Assembly (NCBI GenBank): GCA_004352715.1
Contig: SCFE01000007.1
Location: 3,472,015-3,536,014, forward strand
Source of the DNA: Hofstenia miamia
Taxonomy: Eukaryota > Xenacoelomorpha > Acoela
DNA length: 64,000 bases
Direction of reading: 5' to 3'
Of this stretch, positions 23,692 to 37,300 are shown in pieces; the first letter of the stretch is position 1, and each line of letters begins with the position of its first letter. Both the position numbers and the translations under genes were made by a program. Below the pieces are notes generated by a model, which had not been told where the DNA came from, did not search any database, and saw only the letters and a program-made list of their open reading frames with translations.

Positions 23692-25552
23692 TAGCTGGAA
23701 AGCAAGCTACCATTAGGCTAACCATCTGTTTTAGATCCATATTCTTACGGTATTACAAGAAACGTTAGTATACAAACAATTTGCCTATGAGACCTAATAA
23801 TTATTGCATGTGTAAATTGATTACAAATGTAACAACCCTTGGTACAGACTTCTCCATTGGACTCAATATCATTCTGTTTCTGCTAGCAGCATTGATTGTT
23901 TACATGCCTCAGTAGGATTATAGAATCATCACCTGGGCTGAGATGTGCATTTAAGTGTATATATTTAGTAACATGGCCATACAGTTTCCTCATATTGGTG
24001 TAATGTCTATCTTGTTAAACTCTGTTGTCTATAACACACTTTACTCTTAAACAAATACACATTAAGTTCCACATGAGTATAACAAGTAACAACTACTTTT
24101 TAGGTGAATCCAATAGACCCCAGTTCATTGTGATTGAAGTAGACAACTGCCCAAAGCAGCATCCATTCAATGAGAGTCCATCCACCACTCTGAGGATTCC
24201 ATGCTCCAGCAACTCAGCTCATGCTCACAAGGACAATATTTGTTATGTGTACACTAACTACTTGGTCATAATAAATACCAGTCACAATTCAACCTAATAG
24301 CTCACACTCAACAATGTGTGGTAATAGTTGCATAAGTAATATGCAAAGATGCAAGGACACTAGCTGCTGAACAAATAAAAGCTATATAATCATAAAGTAG
24401 CTTCCTATCCTACATATAAAATAAATAAAATAAATAACAATACAATCTAATAAAAAATACAGCCATTATCAGTCTCTTTATAGGTCTCCTAAGTTGTAAC
24501 AAATTTAGATATAAAACAAGATAATAAATAAGTAACATTCCTAGGGTTGGCTGACTACCCTTATTGCAAATTTTTTAATACATGTAGAAATGCGAGATCA
24601 GTAGCCAGCTAAGCATGTTGTAAAAATTCCTATTCACACAATTAACTTAGATCAAGGCACAAAATCAATTTCCCATTGCAACAGCCTTTTGATTGCTACA
24701 TGCATTGAATGCTTAGCACTGTGCACTATTTAATAATTAAGCAATCCAAAATAATTATAAATGAACTTCTAAGGAGTTTATTCTTCATCAACAAAATGTT
24801 TCACTTTGTACATATTTATATAAAATACTGCAAACATATTTGTAACCTAAACAAGTCCCTGTCACTGTTTTGTTTCTGCAGTCCACATAGATAGTTTCTG
24901 CATGAAAATGTCTGCTTGCTAAAATCAACATTGAGCTTAATGTCCACTCATGATTTGCCCAAAATATTAAAGTGGCAAATACTTGCTTTTCAATTTATTC
25001 AAATGGCATGACTTGATGCTAATTCTTTAAAATACAAAAATGATATAAATGAGTTTTATGTTTAACTAATATTCTATCTTCGGTTGCTTTTTCTTTTCTT
25101 TGTTCTATTTTTCAATGGATTATGCTACAGGATTGTCATGTATTTATTTAAATGTAAGGTTAATTATATGTAGGGATTATAACAATTTAAAGCAGTCAGG
25201 TTGCACACTTCTCTTATTTATTGCATAGCAATGAATAACAAGAGCAATCAATGCACTAAGCAAATTAAGAACACATCACACAGTGAGAACAGTGCAACAC
25301 ACCAGGGGTCCAGTGAGTCATGGTTTGATCTCCTCCATGTGGAAGCTATTGTTAACTAGCCCTTCTCATCTCTTGCTGCACAGCCCTGCTTCAGGCTTCA
25401 GCCCAGCTAACATATTACTATCTAAAGATGAATTAATTAGTTCAAGCTAATGACAGTTACCAAATGTAATTAATTAAATATGATCATTTTAAAATGCTTG
25501 CAATCCCAAGTCTATGCAACAAGCAATGGTATTGCCTTGATTCCCTTAATGT
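23692..25552 (+). repeat. Dispersed repeat Z, copy split by a solo LTR
   Basis: The flanks 23692-23918 and 25130-25552 together correspond to 11719-12352. Shared landmarks include ATCTGTTTTAGATCCA, TTATTTAAATGTAAGGTTAA and GGCTTCAGCCCAGCTAACAT. The interruption at 23919-25129 is the LTR listed next. Confidence 0.8.
23919..25129 (+). mobile_element. Divergent solo Gypsy LTR, 4-bp target duplication GGAT
   Basis: 1211 bp starting TATAGAATCATCACCTGGGC (the first G of TG mutated to A) and ending GATTATGCTACA, both alignable to the ends of the main LTR family. GGAT flanks it at 23915-23918 and 25130-25133. Repeat Z at 11719-12352 shows the same site without an insertion. The frames at 24025-24297 and 24709-24894 fall inside and are not genes. 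Confidence 0.85.
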
Positions 25553-28184
25553 TTCAATCTTGTTATTGGTATTGTCCTAGTATTTTGCTTTTTGCTGGTG
25601 CTTTGTGGAATGTTGATGGTTCTGTTAGCTATACAGTTTGTTCAAACTCCAAAGATCACACAAAGTTTGAGATTTTCATTTTTCTGAATGCCATTATCTT
25701 TTGAATACCTGAAAGACAAATTATGTGCTGGTCCAATGGTCCATCTTTTCAATTTCAAAGCCAATACTTGGTATATATTATACAACTTTTATCATAAAAC
25801 ACACCAAGATGATTAGTTGGAATTATTTTTCTGCTGGCCATGGGAAAGGGGCAGTCAATAATATTGGAGCAACAACTAAGCACTATGTTTGGCAACTGAT
25901 TAAATCATGAAAAACTGTCATCAATTCTGTTCATGATTTTATGAATACATTTTGTGAATAAATAACTTCACTGTAATAAAGAAGACATGAGATGATATTG
26001 AGACTGAAACTGTACAATATGGTGGCAAGCAAATGATTGATAATTGTCTTCCCTCATCTGGTATCATGTCATCTCACAGGTGGTGGTGGATTTGAGCTAC
26101 AGAAATTTAGTCATCTGGAAGCTAATACCCAGGTAACAATTTTGGTTGTTTTTACATTGTTTATGGTTGTTTCATCCATTTGGTTGTTGCAGCAACCATT
26201 AACATCATAATAACTACCATTAATACTAATTTGAGCAACTAAAAATGTGATAATTTAACATTCAAGCAGATGCTTGCAAATAGAACTCACTTCATCATGT
26301 TGATTACTAGATCATTTTTATATAAACAATGGAATTGCAAAAAGCTTTTTTGAAATATTAAATTTGTGAAAAATTATAATATACTTGGTAAGCAAATTTT
26401 CAAAATAATTTATTCATAAATATTTGGCGACCTTCAAATTATCTGTCAGATAAAAAAGTTACATTTGAGCAGAAGAGATTCTTTATGATTTAAAAAGTAT
26501 TATTTCAAAATTATAATTAAATTTAAAAGTTTAAATTTTTTGTTAAATTTGGCAGATTTTTATGCTTATTGTTATCATTTAAAATCAAGGCATTCATTCA
26601 AAATTTCAGCAAATGTTGTATTTAATGTATTTATTGTATTACTGTTTTGCCCTTTGTTGGGCTTGCATTAGTTTAAACAGCAATGTTTGAACTGATTATC
26701 AATATAAATTTGATGTATTGCATATAAAAGTAATGCTAGAACATATTCAGAAAAAGCAACCAAAAAGCAACCTAATGTGACATTGTTGGAACAAGATTGT
26801 TTAGACCAGTCAAAAGGGTACCATTTCAATGTTAAAACAACCATAAAAAAACAACTAGAAAACAACATTGTTTAGACCAAAATTTGTTATCTGAGTAGTA
26901 TTTGGACATCAACTGAAGAAGATAGCCTAAGTCAATCACCTTGTAGTGCAAAGACACCTAAGAGGGATTCAACATCACCATCTTTTAGAAAATGAAAACC
27001 ATTCAAATGTTTTTGGATGTCAAATATCACATTTATGTTGTTTCCATGTATGAAATCTCATGATTTCTGGGTGAGGATCAAAAAATCAATTTAATAGAGA
27101 TTTTGTTACATTCAAGATCAAATTTGTGGCTCTGCCTGGATTAGCTAAGGTATTTTGGTGGCCAAAATCCAATGATTTCAGTGTTAAGCTCCTCAACAAG
27201 TTAGTTTGCAAGCCACTTATTCCTCTCTATCAGATGGGGGAGGGGGAATTTCATATTGATGACAACACAATTGATGAAATACTACAGGATGCAGACAATT
27301 ATGTTTGATTTTTGTTGTCTATCAATATATTTGTGTTTTTCATCATGTAGGGAAACATCACATAGGTTAATGCAAAATTGTGGTCATACCATATTAGAAA
27401 TCTGTTGTAATAAAAACTGTTCATAGTATCTAACCTTTTGAAAGTGTGACATTCTATTCATTAAAATACATTTAATGTGAATGGTCCATAAGAGCAGAAA
27501 TATTGTAATATATAAGCAAGCTTTGAGTATGGTGTTTTATGTCACATAGGATAACAGGAATTTAGTACTATCAGCCAGAACTATTAGTTGCATAAAAAAT
27601 ATTACTGTTAAGCTGCATGAAATAGCAAGATATAGAATATCAAAATAATTCTTATTGTGATGTCATTATGTCACAAAGGGTAACATGATTTTCCCCATGA
27701 GTTTAAGTATATATCTCATTGGTAAAGGGGGGAATCATTCTATGGCTCAATCCAGGAAATCCTACTGTTCATTTACATTCTCAAAAAAATTTCTCTTCTC
27801 ACAGGCTATGTAATTCTTTAAAAGTGGAGCCAACCAGTACCAATATTTGCTGTACATTGGCCAGCACTATTAATCCAATAACCACTAGGTTGCTAATAAG
27901 TGTAATAGACAAATTAAAGCTGATGTATGCTAATATAAAACTGAACACATCAGTTGTTGCTGAAGAATACCAACTTGGCTTTAAAAGAATAATGTATTAC
28001 TGAAAATTCTGAAGAAATGTAAAACATTAGCTTTAAGCATTCCATTTGTTACTCAAGCTACAAAAAGCACTTGTTTCAAATATCAAAAGAAATACCACTC
28101 CAGGAAAGTCATTCTGATCAGTAAAGCCAATAACAGAAAATGTTTAGACAGCTTTTTGATTTTTGTATGATAAGATTGAAAGTT
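25553..28184. other. Stretch with no recognisable gene
   Basis: Short frames (25480-25704, 25725-25910, 27126-27308, 27719-28003) have no family motif that I recognise. The last two could be worn upstream parts of the LINE fragment that follows. Confidence 0.45.
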
Positions 28185-28960
28185 TTTTAGATCCAAATCA
28201 ATTTGGCTATTGAAGAAGTAGTTCAACAATGGGTGCTCTATTTCACACAGTTGATTATGTTATTGGAATGAAAACCTGTCAAGAAACATTATCTGTAAAA
28301 ATGCTTACACCAGATATGCATCAGCCTTTGATAGCAAGTTACAAGTTCTCAACCAAATCTCTTATCATGTTAAACGTTTAGAGTCCTGAATAGTTAAAAA
28401 CATGAATGAATTGAGTTAATATAACAAAAATTTTAAAAAGCTCAAGAAAACACTATCTTTTCATAGGGGTACAACAAGGTGACCCAATGTCAAGTCCTTT
28501 ATTAACTTTTGAAATCAGTGAAATAGCAATCCTAAGGATAATATTAAATAATGACAAAATAGACACTTCAAAATATATTGATATCAAGAAAATTGTTTTT
28601 CTTATTTCACTATATGATTATGTTATTCTTTAATGCATTTATTAACCCAATATATTTGTATTGTTTAGCAGTATTGGCACCTATAAAATGAATTTTCACA
28701 ACCTATCACAACTTATTAAACTGCTGAAAAATGTTGACTATGATATCATTGAGTATGACCTAAATCACAGTTTTCAAAATATGCTTCAAAAAGCAATCAA
28801 GTAATATCAAATGTCCATATCCCTATCACTCAGTGTACAAAAAAATTTGTTCCATAATTTCAACTAAGATAGATAAGTAAGATTACCAAAAATCTTCAAC
28901 AAGTATTTAGAATTTGTACGTCAGTTAAGCATGCAGGATCCTGAAAAAGAAAGCCTTTAA
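28185..28960 (+). pseudogene. Decayed LINE reverse transcriptase fragment
   Basis: The frames show NQFGY then SSSTMGALFHTVDYV (RT motif around the 'QFG...ST..A' block) and, 240 bp on, GVQQGDPMSSPLLTF, the block that normally precedes the catalytic YADD strand. Stops and frame changes occur between and after these motifs, and no intact YADD is seen. It is a dead non-LTR retrotransposon fragment; the clade is not resolved. Confidence 0.65.
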
Positions 28961-29731
28961 GCAAGAAATCTTTTATTCCTCTATGGTAATTTTCCTATTA
29001 TATTTAAATGTATAAAATTTAAGAAAATAAAGTCTTATCATATCTTATATTATCCTTATGCATGTTAACTGCAATTATAATATACAATACAGTCTTTGCT
29101 TTTCATTTTGCAGTTGGTAATAAACATGCAAAAGAACTTAAAGGTGAAAACTGTGTACACAATTATTTTCAACAACATTATGATTAATATGCAGAATAAC
29201 TTGGATGTCTTCTTATTATATATTATAAATTTTACATATTGAAACTCAGTAAGCATTTATTCAATTAATGTAATGAAGTCTTTTTTGTTCATGATGTGGT
29301 GTACAATTATGTTCATATACATACATGCACATTGCAATTAAAATTTCAAGTATAATTTGTGTTTCCATTTCAAAAATATGGGTAAAAATATTTAGAATTT
29401 CATGGAGAAAGAAAAATTTAATTTACTGTTAAGTATTGTATTCTTCTACAGGAGCAATGCAAACTGAAAGTTCAATATCACATCCACATCTTATTCACAG
29501 GTTTATATATCTTTCAAAAACAATTTTTTTTGATATTCTACTTTGCTATGGAAAAACTGCTTCTTTCATAACTATCAAACCTCTAAAAGAAAACTCAAGG
29601 TAGAATTATCTTGTGATACAATTTTAAAATACAGGCATACTTGTGTTTAAATAATTAGAATAACTGTAAATGTCATTGCACAGTACGATTTTTTGTATTT
29701 TTTATAATATTGATAATTAATGTTACACATA
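28961..29731. other. Downstream flank of the GPCR gene
   Basis: On the minus strand this is the 3' side of the last GPCR exon, so it should include its 3' UTR. I could not pick a convincing polyadenylation signal. Confidence 0.4.
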
Positions 29732-29963
29732 CTATTTACAACAGAGAATCTTATGATACTGCTTCTTAAGATCAGACCATGACATTATGAACATATAACA
29801 ATTGAATGAATGGGAGACTATTCCAAATGTTGAAGCAACAGCACTGTAGATAAATATTGGAAATTGGACAATATTGTATCTCAAAAGCAGTGACATCACA
29901 GATCTTGGAGTTGGACACAGAATTTGCATTAAGCATGATATTATGAATGCCTTTACAATGCCA
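29732..29963 (-). CDS. GPCR exon 4 (TM6, TM7, C-terminus, stop)
   Basis: Acceptor TTTGTTTAG|T. The single T completes an AGT Ser codon with the AG left by exon 3, which is the main evidence that this exon belongs to the gene 6.4 kb upstream. It encodes TM6, TM7 with NCYMF, a basic helix 8, two Cys and a TAG stop. Confidence 0.85.
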
Positions 29964-32900
29964 CTAAACAAATAATGATATAATTACAGAAATTTTTCGA
30001 TTTTTTATTTTTCAACAAGTACTAAATTCCAATACAGAAAATTGTGATTTATTAATGCAATAGAAAAGTAAAGCAGTTATAAGATAAATTAGCACAAAAT
30101 AAAATAGAATTTACTTTAAGATTTGTTGTATGTATGAAAAAAACTTAACATAGCAATTATTTGAGAAATATATTTTGAATCTGTAAGGATCATAATAGTG
30201 TTTGCACCAGCAGAAATTTAATAAAGTTAAAGAATATTATATACCTAACACAATTTCAAAGACAGTATTTTGTCTGTAATTCAAATTTAAAAATATTTTC
30301 AAATAATAATATGCAAATATTTAAAATTTAGTTAAATATATGCACAACAATAATGGGTCTATGTAAATATACATAATACATTAAAGAGTCATAATACAAT
30401 AATATGATTTAGAGTAAAACACATCAAAATATGAATACAAACATTTCAAATATCTTAAAAAACATTGCTTAGTTTTGTTACAAAAATAATGTCAGCATCT
30501 TAAATATAAAATCATTATGAAACTCTAAGTGAATAATACAGTAGAAAAAATGCATACTTTTATTAAATCATATATAAAACTTCAACCATTTATTAATATC
30601 AATTATAAAAATGCAATACAGAGATGATTGTACAAACAATCAGTACAAAAATAAATAATTACAAGCACATAAGTAGGATAAGCATTTTGACAAATCATTA
30701 TACCATTAGCAAATGCCATGCTATGTGAGGATACAGCATTTGGCAAAATTAAAAATTGCCAACTGAATTAAGTTCTTCATATCATAATTCTAAGCTTTTA
30801 AATGTGAAAGAAATTGGCAACATGTGATTTGGTTCTAACAAATTATTTGACTGTTTACAAAAAATTTATTTCATTTTCCTGTGTCATGTGAGTATGCTTT
30901 ACCATTCAATGATTAATGTTCAATTGTGACTTAGTATAATGTCAATAAATTTTCAATTTTATTAAATTTGAAAAGATTTTAATAAGCTTTTGCACTAGTA
31001 GCAAGAACAATTAAGGAGCAATTGAAGGAACGAACAACTAGTAACAAGTCAGGTTGTGAATAGATATAACACTTTCACCAAATAGAGTTTAAGTCGAGTT
31101 GTGCTGTGCCTTGAGTATGCACTGTGCTAAAGTAGGGTACACATAAATTGTGTTGATTGAGCTGAGAAGTGGCACTCAACCATCGGATGGAATAGTGGAG
31201 CTGGATGTGGAGATTCACTTCGGGCAGATGCCCATTAGGAGATCATTGTACTTCCTGCATGGCTTCATCACCTAAATAGTAAATGGATAATTCTAGGTTA
31301 CATAAGCTAACAGAAGCAACAATCCAAGCAGTATGCAACAAGTAAATCCTTACCCGAAATAACACGACTAATGTTATACAGTAAAAGTAGATAGACAGTG
31401 ATAATGCCTGGTAGAGGATGTTACACTTGACAAAATAAAAGGACATAAAAACAACAAAATTGCTGAATGCTTCTATGGCAACTGATAAACTAGCTTAGAT
31501 TCCAGCTTTGTAGCAATTTAGGCAAAACTAAGCTAAGTAAAATATAGAGAAGAAAAGCCCATACACTATTCTCATGTAAATTATAAGTTAGATAAGAATA
31601 TTACAGCTTAACAAAGCTAAAAATGCTGTTCTAGTTGAATCATAAAAAACTTTTTTTCAATTCTTAATAAGTGAACCCAATTTTAAAATATTTATAAATT
31701 CAACAACACTATTGTCATTTATATTACTTAGCAAATTAATTCAAAAAATTTTTTCTCAATTGAGTTTGGGACATTTTTGCAAAACTTCAAAAAATCAGTT
31801 GCCTAATAATCTACTAAGAATGGATGGGGAAGGAATTAAGTTGAGAATACCTTCCAAATTACAGTTGAACATTGTATTACAGTAAAGAATATTTGCAATA
31901 TCATGAAAGATAAATGCCATAGAACAGATATCAAAAAATACTTATAAAGAAGATGGAAAAATTCAGCAAAACAAACCAAATACTTGCCCAGTCTCAAACA
32001 ATTAATGAAATTTCTTGAGCGTCTATAGAAAGAAAAAATATAAGCATACCTCAACACATCTTGGATCTGGAGGATTGCATTGAATGCTTCAACATAATTC
32101 ATCATCTAAGCTATTACATCCAACTGTGTTACCTAAAGACAGCACTACCAACCTATTACATACAACTGTGTTACCTAAAGACAGCACTACCAATTTGATA
32201 TTTTTCAATATTCTTTTCAACAGAAATCTTCCGCAATACAAATTAACTTCAGAAGAATGCATCACCATAGACATCATACTTCAAAGCTAAACTTACAAAA
32301 TCATTTCGACATCACAATCATTTGTTGCTTCCTTTTCAGCTACTACTGAGGTATAGAACAGTTAGATCCCACTAGTGAAATTCATGTATAAAAATAAACA
32401 CTTACCTAACATCAAGATATTTTCTTTCAAAAAATACCACATTACAATAAAACGTCTATTATCAAAATATCACTACTTCTATGGATATTAACTATTCTAC
32501 TATCTCATTGTTCTTATAATGAAGTAATTCAGAATAGATACAATTGCAAAATGTTATATTATATTGTAGCATCATCCAACATAAATCCAAATTAAGCTGC
32601 AAACGTCGAGAACAATGGGAATAAGATCGAAGAAAAGATGATTAGAAATATTGTAGTTAGATCAATTAGAATAATTTAGATTTATTTGTATTATGCAACT
32701 AAGAAATAACATGTGTCAAAAAAAGAGAGATTAGTATCGGTCAATAAAAATACTTTTGACAAAACGAGGGGGCGAAATCACTTTCATTATTTTTAGCTGC
32801 CATATTGGCAGACGAAAAGTTCAAATTTGAATAGACAGGTGCATTTCCGAATTTACTATAAATAGATTAAAAACATTGTAATAAGTTGATAAAGAATTTT

Positions 32901-34219
32901 ATTCGGAATTCTTATTTTGTTCTACTATAACAGTTTGAATATTTAATATGATGTCGAGCTAATTGAGTGGTGTTTAGTAGTGGTCTGGATCCATCACAGA
33001 GAACGATTCTAGGGTCACTGTGCCAGACTGCGAAAGTGCACTTAAGTTAGGTGTAGGGGTTTTCTCTCGATTAGCCAACTAGCGATCACTTACTACATGT
33101 ACTAAAATTATTAATTGTCAACAAACAGTTGGATGACCTAAACATAGGAAATATATTAATATTATTTTAGATCCAAATTAATGCCCAATAAATGACTGAT
33201 AAAGTGACCATACATGTATTAAATTATAAATGTAAGTTAGGAAGCTGCTCGAAATTAATATATTTAGAAATTGCCAATATATTTCGGTAACGGCTACATG
33301 TAGTATCGAACTAGCAGCTAGTAACAAGTCAGGTTGCGAATAAATAAAACACTTTTACAAAATAGAGTTTAAGTCGAATTGTGTCATGTCGTGAGTACGC
33401 ACTGAGCTAGGATAGGGCACACATAAACTGTATCGATGAGCTGAGGTGTGGCACTCAACCAATGGAACATCGAAGGAAGTGATAAAACTGGATGTGGAGA
33501 TCAGCTTTGGGCAGACGCCCATTGTCGATCATGGGATAGATTACCGCCTGGCTTCATCACCTAAATAGTGAATGGTTAATTCTAGTTTACTTCACGCAAA
33601 CAGAAACAACAGCCAAGCAGTATGAGATACGTAAATCCCTACCCGCCGAGACACAGCTAGTGTTATATAGTAGCAATAGATAAACAGTGACGATGCCTGG
33701 TAGAGGATGTGACAATATAACATTTCTATCTCACCAATATCTTGAAAAACAAAAACCTGGTTACTTTTTGGAAACAGCTATTTCAACGTCATCTCTCAAA
33801 CAAAGAAGAAAATATATTTATTGCTGCAAGATATACCTAGTGAGAGCAACCATTTTTATCAGCCCTTTCTGGATGCTGTCTCCTATTATAGTTCAGAACA
33901 GACTTTATAATAAATTTTTAGAAAATCATATATGCATACATAAATTATACAGAAAAGTTCATATGAAATAATGAACTAAAATATATACATGATTTTCTTC
34001 CTTAAATATGATTGCTTCTGCAGTTCTAGTGCTTTTTTTCTTATTTTGATATTAAAACAATTTTCTTAAAGTTCATGAGGATGTTGGTAGATTTCTGCAT
34101 TTAAGTGACTACTAAGATATTCTTTTCTTCTCTATCCAGAGATTCTATAAATACATATGTGACTACTGCAGTAAGTTGTACAATTGTGAATCAGTTCAAC
34201 ATCAACAAGTACTTAGTGA

Positions 34220-34256
<37 letters not shown>

Positions 34257-34324
34257 TCTAGTATATATATCTGACTTGTGTATATATATCTAACTTGTAC
34301 CAAGTATGATTTTTTTCTAAATCT

Positions 34325-34382
<58 letters not shown>

Positions 34383-37300
34383 TAATAGAAGTAATAAATA
34401 AATTTTCATAGTTCTACATGTACAATTGCATTATTTTAAAAGATATGAAAATATTCATTGTGTAGCTTAAACACACTTTGTTTAATTTTTTGATTAAAAA
34501 TATTTTGTAAGCTGCTAAATTTGGATTGAGGTAATTCATTTTGTCAGATATTTCCCGAAAAATTTCACTAAAAAACATTTTCAAATTTGCAGTGATATTT
34601 CATCCAAAACATACGTGTTGAAAAACATTGTGAAATTGTAATCAGAAGAAATTCAGAATATCATTAAATTTAATGCACTCAAAAGAAGGTTTCCAATCAC
34701 TATCAAAACCTTTTCGGTTTGCACTTACCATACCTGTTGCAAGTGTTTCTTGTGAACTACTATTAAGGTAAACGTGCAAGCTCATTAGCGCTTATTTTTA
34801 TTGAAAAAGAATTAGCAAGAGATATTGATCTTGAACGTTTTGTCAATATTTTTGCAAGAAAGAATTGCCTGAGCATTCCATGAGAAAATTCAGAAATGAA
34901 AGACATCTCTCTTGTTGATTTAAAATTATTCTTGTTTATGATTTGATTACTATTTTTGCAATATCCAGTATGGTCACTCTAAACCCTCCGTTTATGCTTT
35001 ATATCTCAAGGTTTCTTTATACATTTTCATATATTTATTATTGTGTTTTTGTCATTTATACACTTTGCTTTCTTTTAAAATAATTTTGGCTAATATTTTG
35101 GAATAAAGTTGTTAATTTTTTTCATTATGTTTATTATTGTTGTCTAAGATGATTTATGCGGCAAAGTGCATTACAAAGTATTTCAAAATACTTTATTAAA
35201 ATCATTCTCTATTTACGTTATATGCCTGGGGCAATAGCCCCCTTAGTTTGTAGACTGTGAACACGCCCTTGGTTCTGGTTTTTCAAATGTGCACTGTTGC
35301 TTTCGGTTTTCTTGCATTGTAAAATTTTCTCTGCGCTGTATTATTGACTAGAAATCTTTCTGGAAATTGAGAAATTTATAATTTTTCTGAATGTAGGAAA
35401 CATAAAATGCGGCATGTCTGATTTTTTGACAATTCCAGACACCTAAGTCGGAATTTGGTTTGTATATGCAAAATTTGAAAATATTCAAATTGCAAAGACG
35501 AAGTTAAGCCTAAGCAACCCAGGCATTTTTCACACATCATGACGGCTTCTGAGATTATTTACAGAAAACAGAGCAGTTTCAGTTATTTATGTATTTGTTG
35601 CTGTAATAGGCCTAAGAGTGTCTTATTATCCAAATGCAATATATGAGAATAATTTGAATTTTTAAAAAAAAATCAGATTTCCAATGATTTTCAATGTACT
35701 TCAAACACAAGATTATAATTTCGAAAAATTTAAACTACAGGTATTCATAGATGTATCAAAATTTTGGCTTAGCAAAAATTGTATGAGAATATGAACAAAA
35801 CAGTTTATGATTTTAAAATAATAATAGTTTGTTTATGGATAATGATAAAAATGAACTAGTCACTTATCGAATTAATATGATTCCTAACTGAATATTGACA
35901 ATTTCTAGGGGATAAATTTACTATTGTAAATTCGAATTGAATTTTTTCATTTCTGCATTGACTATTTCTGATTCTTGATCTTATTTCTAATTGTAAAACT
36001 ATTTTTTTTTAATGCTAGTTGATTACTTCTAAAGGTCACATGGAAGTGATATAGTGCTATAGTCATTTTGCCATTTTTCATCCTTGTAATAATAAGATGT
36101 TTTTTTCTCCAAATCTATGTCATTTCAGTTTAACTCAATTTATAATTGTAATCAATTGAAGAATGAAATTTATAAATTATTGGTTTTATGAAATCAAATA
36201 ATTATATTTCATAAAATATTCATACGCGAATTATTTCTTTTAATTATTCATTTTCACAATACATTTTTCTAAAAAGTGAAAAAAATTCCTATAAATAAAA
36301 GAAATAACATTATTACTCAAGAGGTGCTGTGGAAGCACACCTCCCTCAGCTGAGATAGGGTTAAGAGATTTTTCTAATATAGTTTGTTATAAGAATTATT
36401 TTCTTACCTTTCATTTGAGGGTTTGGAGGATGGATTGTTTTTTCTTCGGAAAAGAGCAAACAGAATTCCTCCATTCAAAAATATTAGAATTGTAGAAGGC
36501 ATTGCCCACTCCCATACTACTTCAACAAATGTAATTATGAGCGCGAAATCATTTTGCAATATATTTCTCCACCAATTAAGATTTCTTGATATTTCTAAAT
36601 ACAAATAAAATAATTTGCCCTCGCGATGTTGATAATAATCTCTTCTAATAAGGGGGTAAAAAAATTCATTCTTCAAAGAACTTAACATGCACAGATTAAT
36701 TTGAAATTATAAGTTGACCCTATGGTTTCCAATCATAATTAAAAGCTTAGATCTTGAAAAGTTTCTATCTTTCTAACACAACTTTAACTATAGTTAAAAA
36801 ATGGTACTAAGGGAATAAATTTTGCAGGAACAATTAACACTAAAAGAGCGACAACAGTTCAAATCACCATTCACCAATTTCACCTGGGTTCTTCTAGCAG
36901 TCTCTAAGATCTCGGAAAAGGTACATCCGATCAACACCAAATTTTGATGTGAAGATACTTTGACATGCCAGGAATATTTTGGTAGTAACCATTTTGCGAT
37001 ACAATAATTAATATGAAAATTATGCGCACATATTAATTAGATTCCTCCATTCAAAAATATTAGAATTGTAGAAGGCATTGCCCACTCCCATACTACTTCA
37101 ACAAATGTAATTATGAGCGCGAAATCATTTTGCAATATATTTCTCCACCAATTAAGATTTCTTGATATTTCTAAATACAAATAAAATAATTTGCCCTCGC
37201 GATGTTGATAATAATCTCTTCTAATAAGGGGGTAAAAAAATTCATTCTTCAAAGAACTTAACATGCACAGATTAATTTGAAATTATAAGTTGACCCTATG

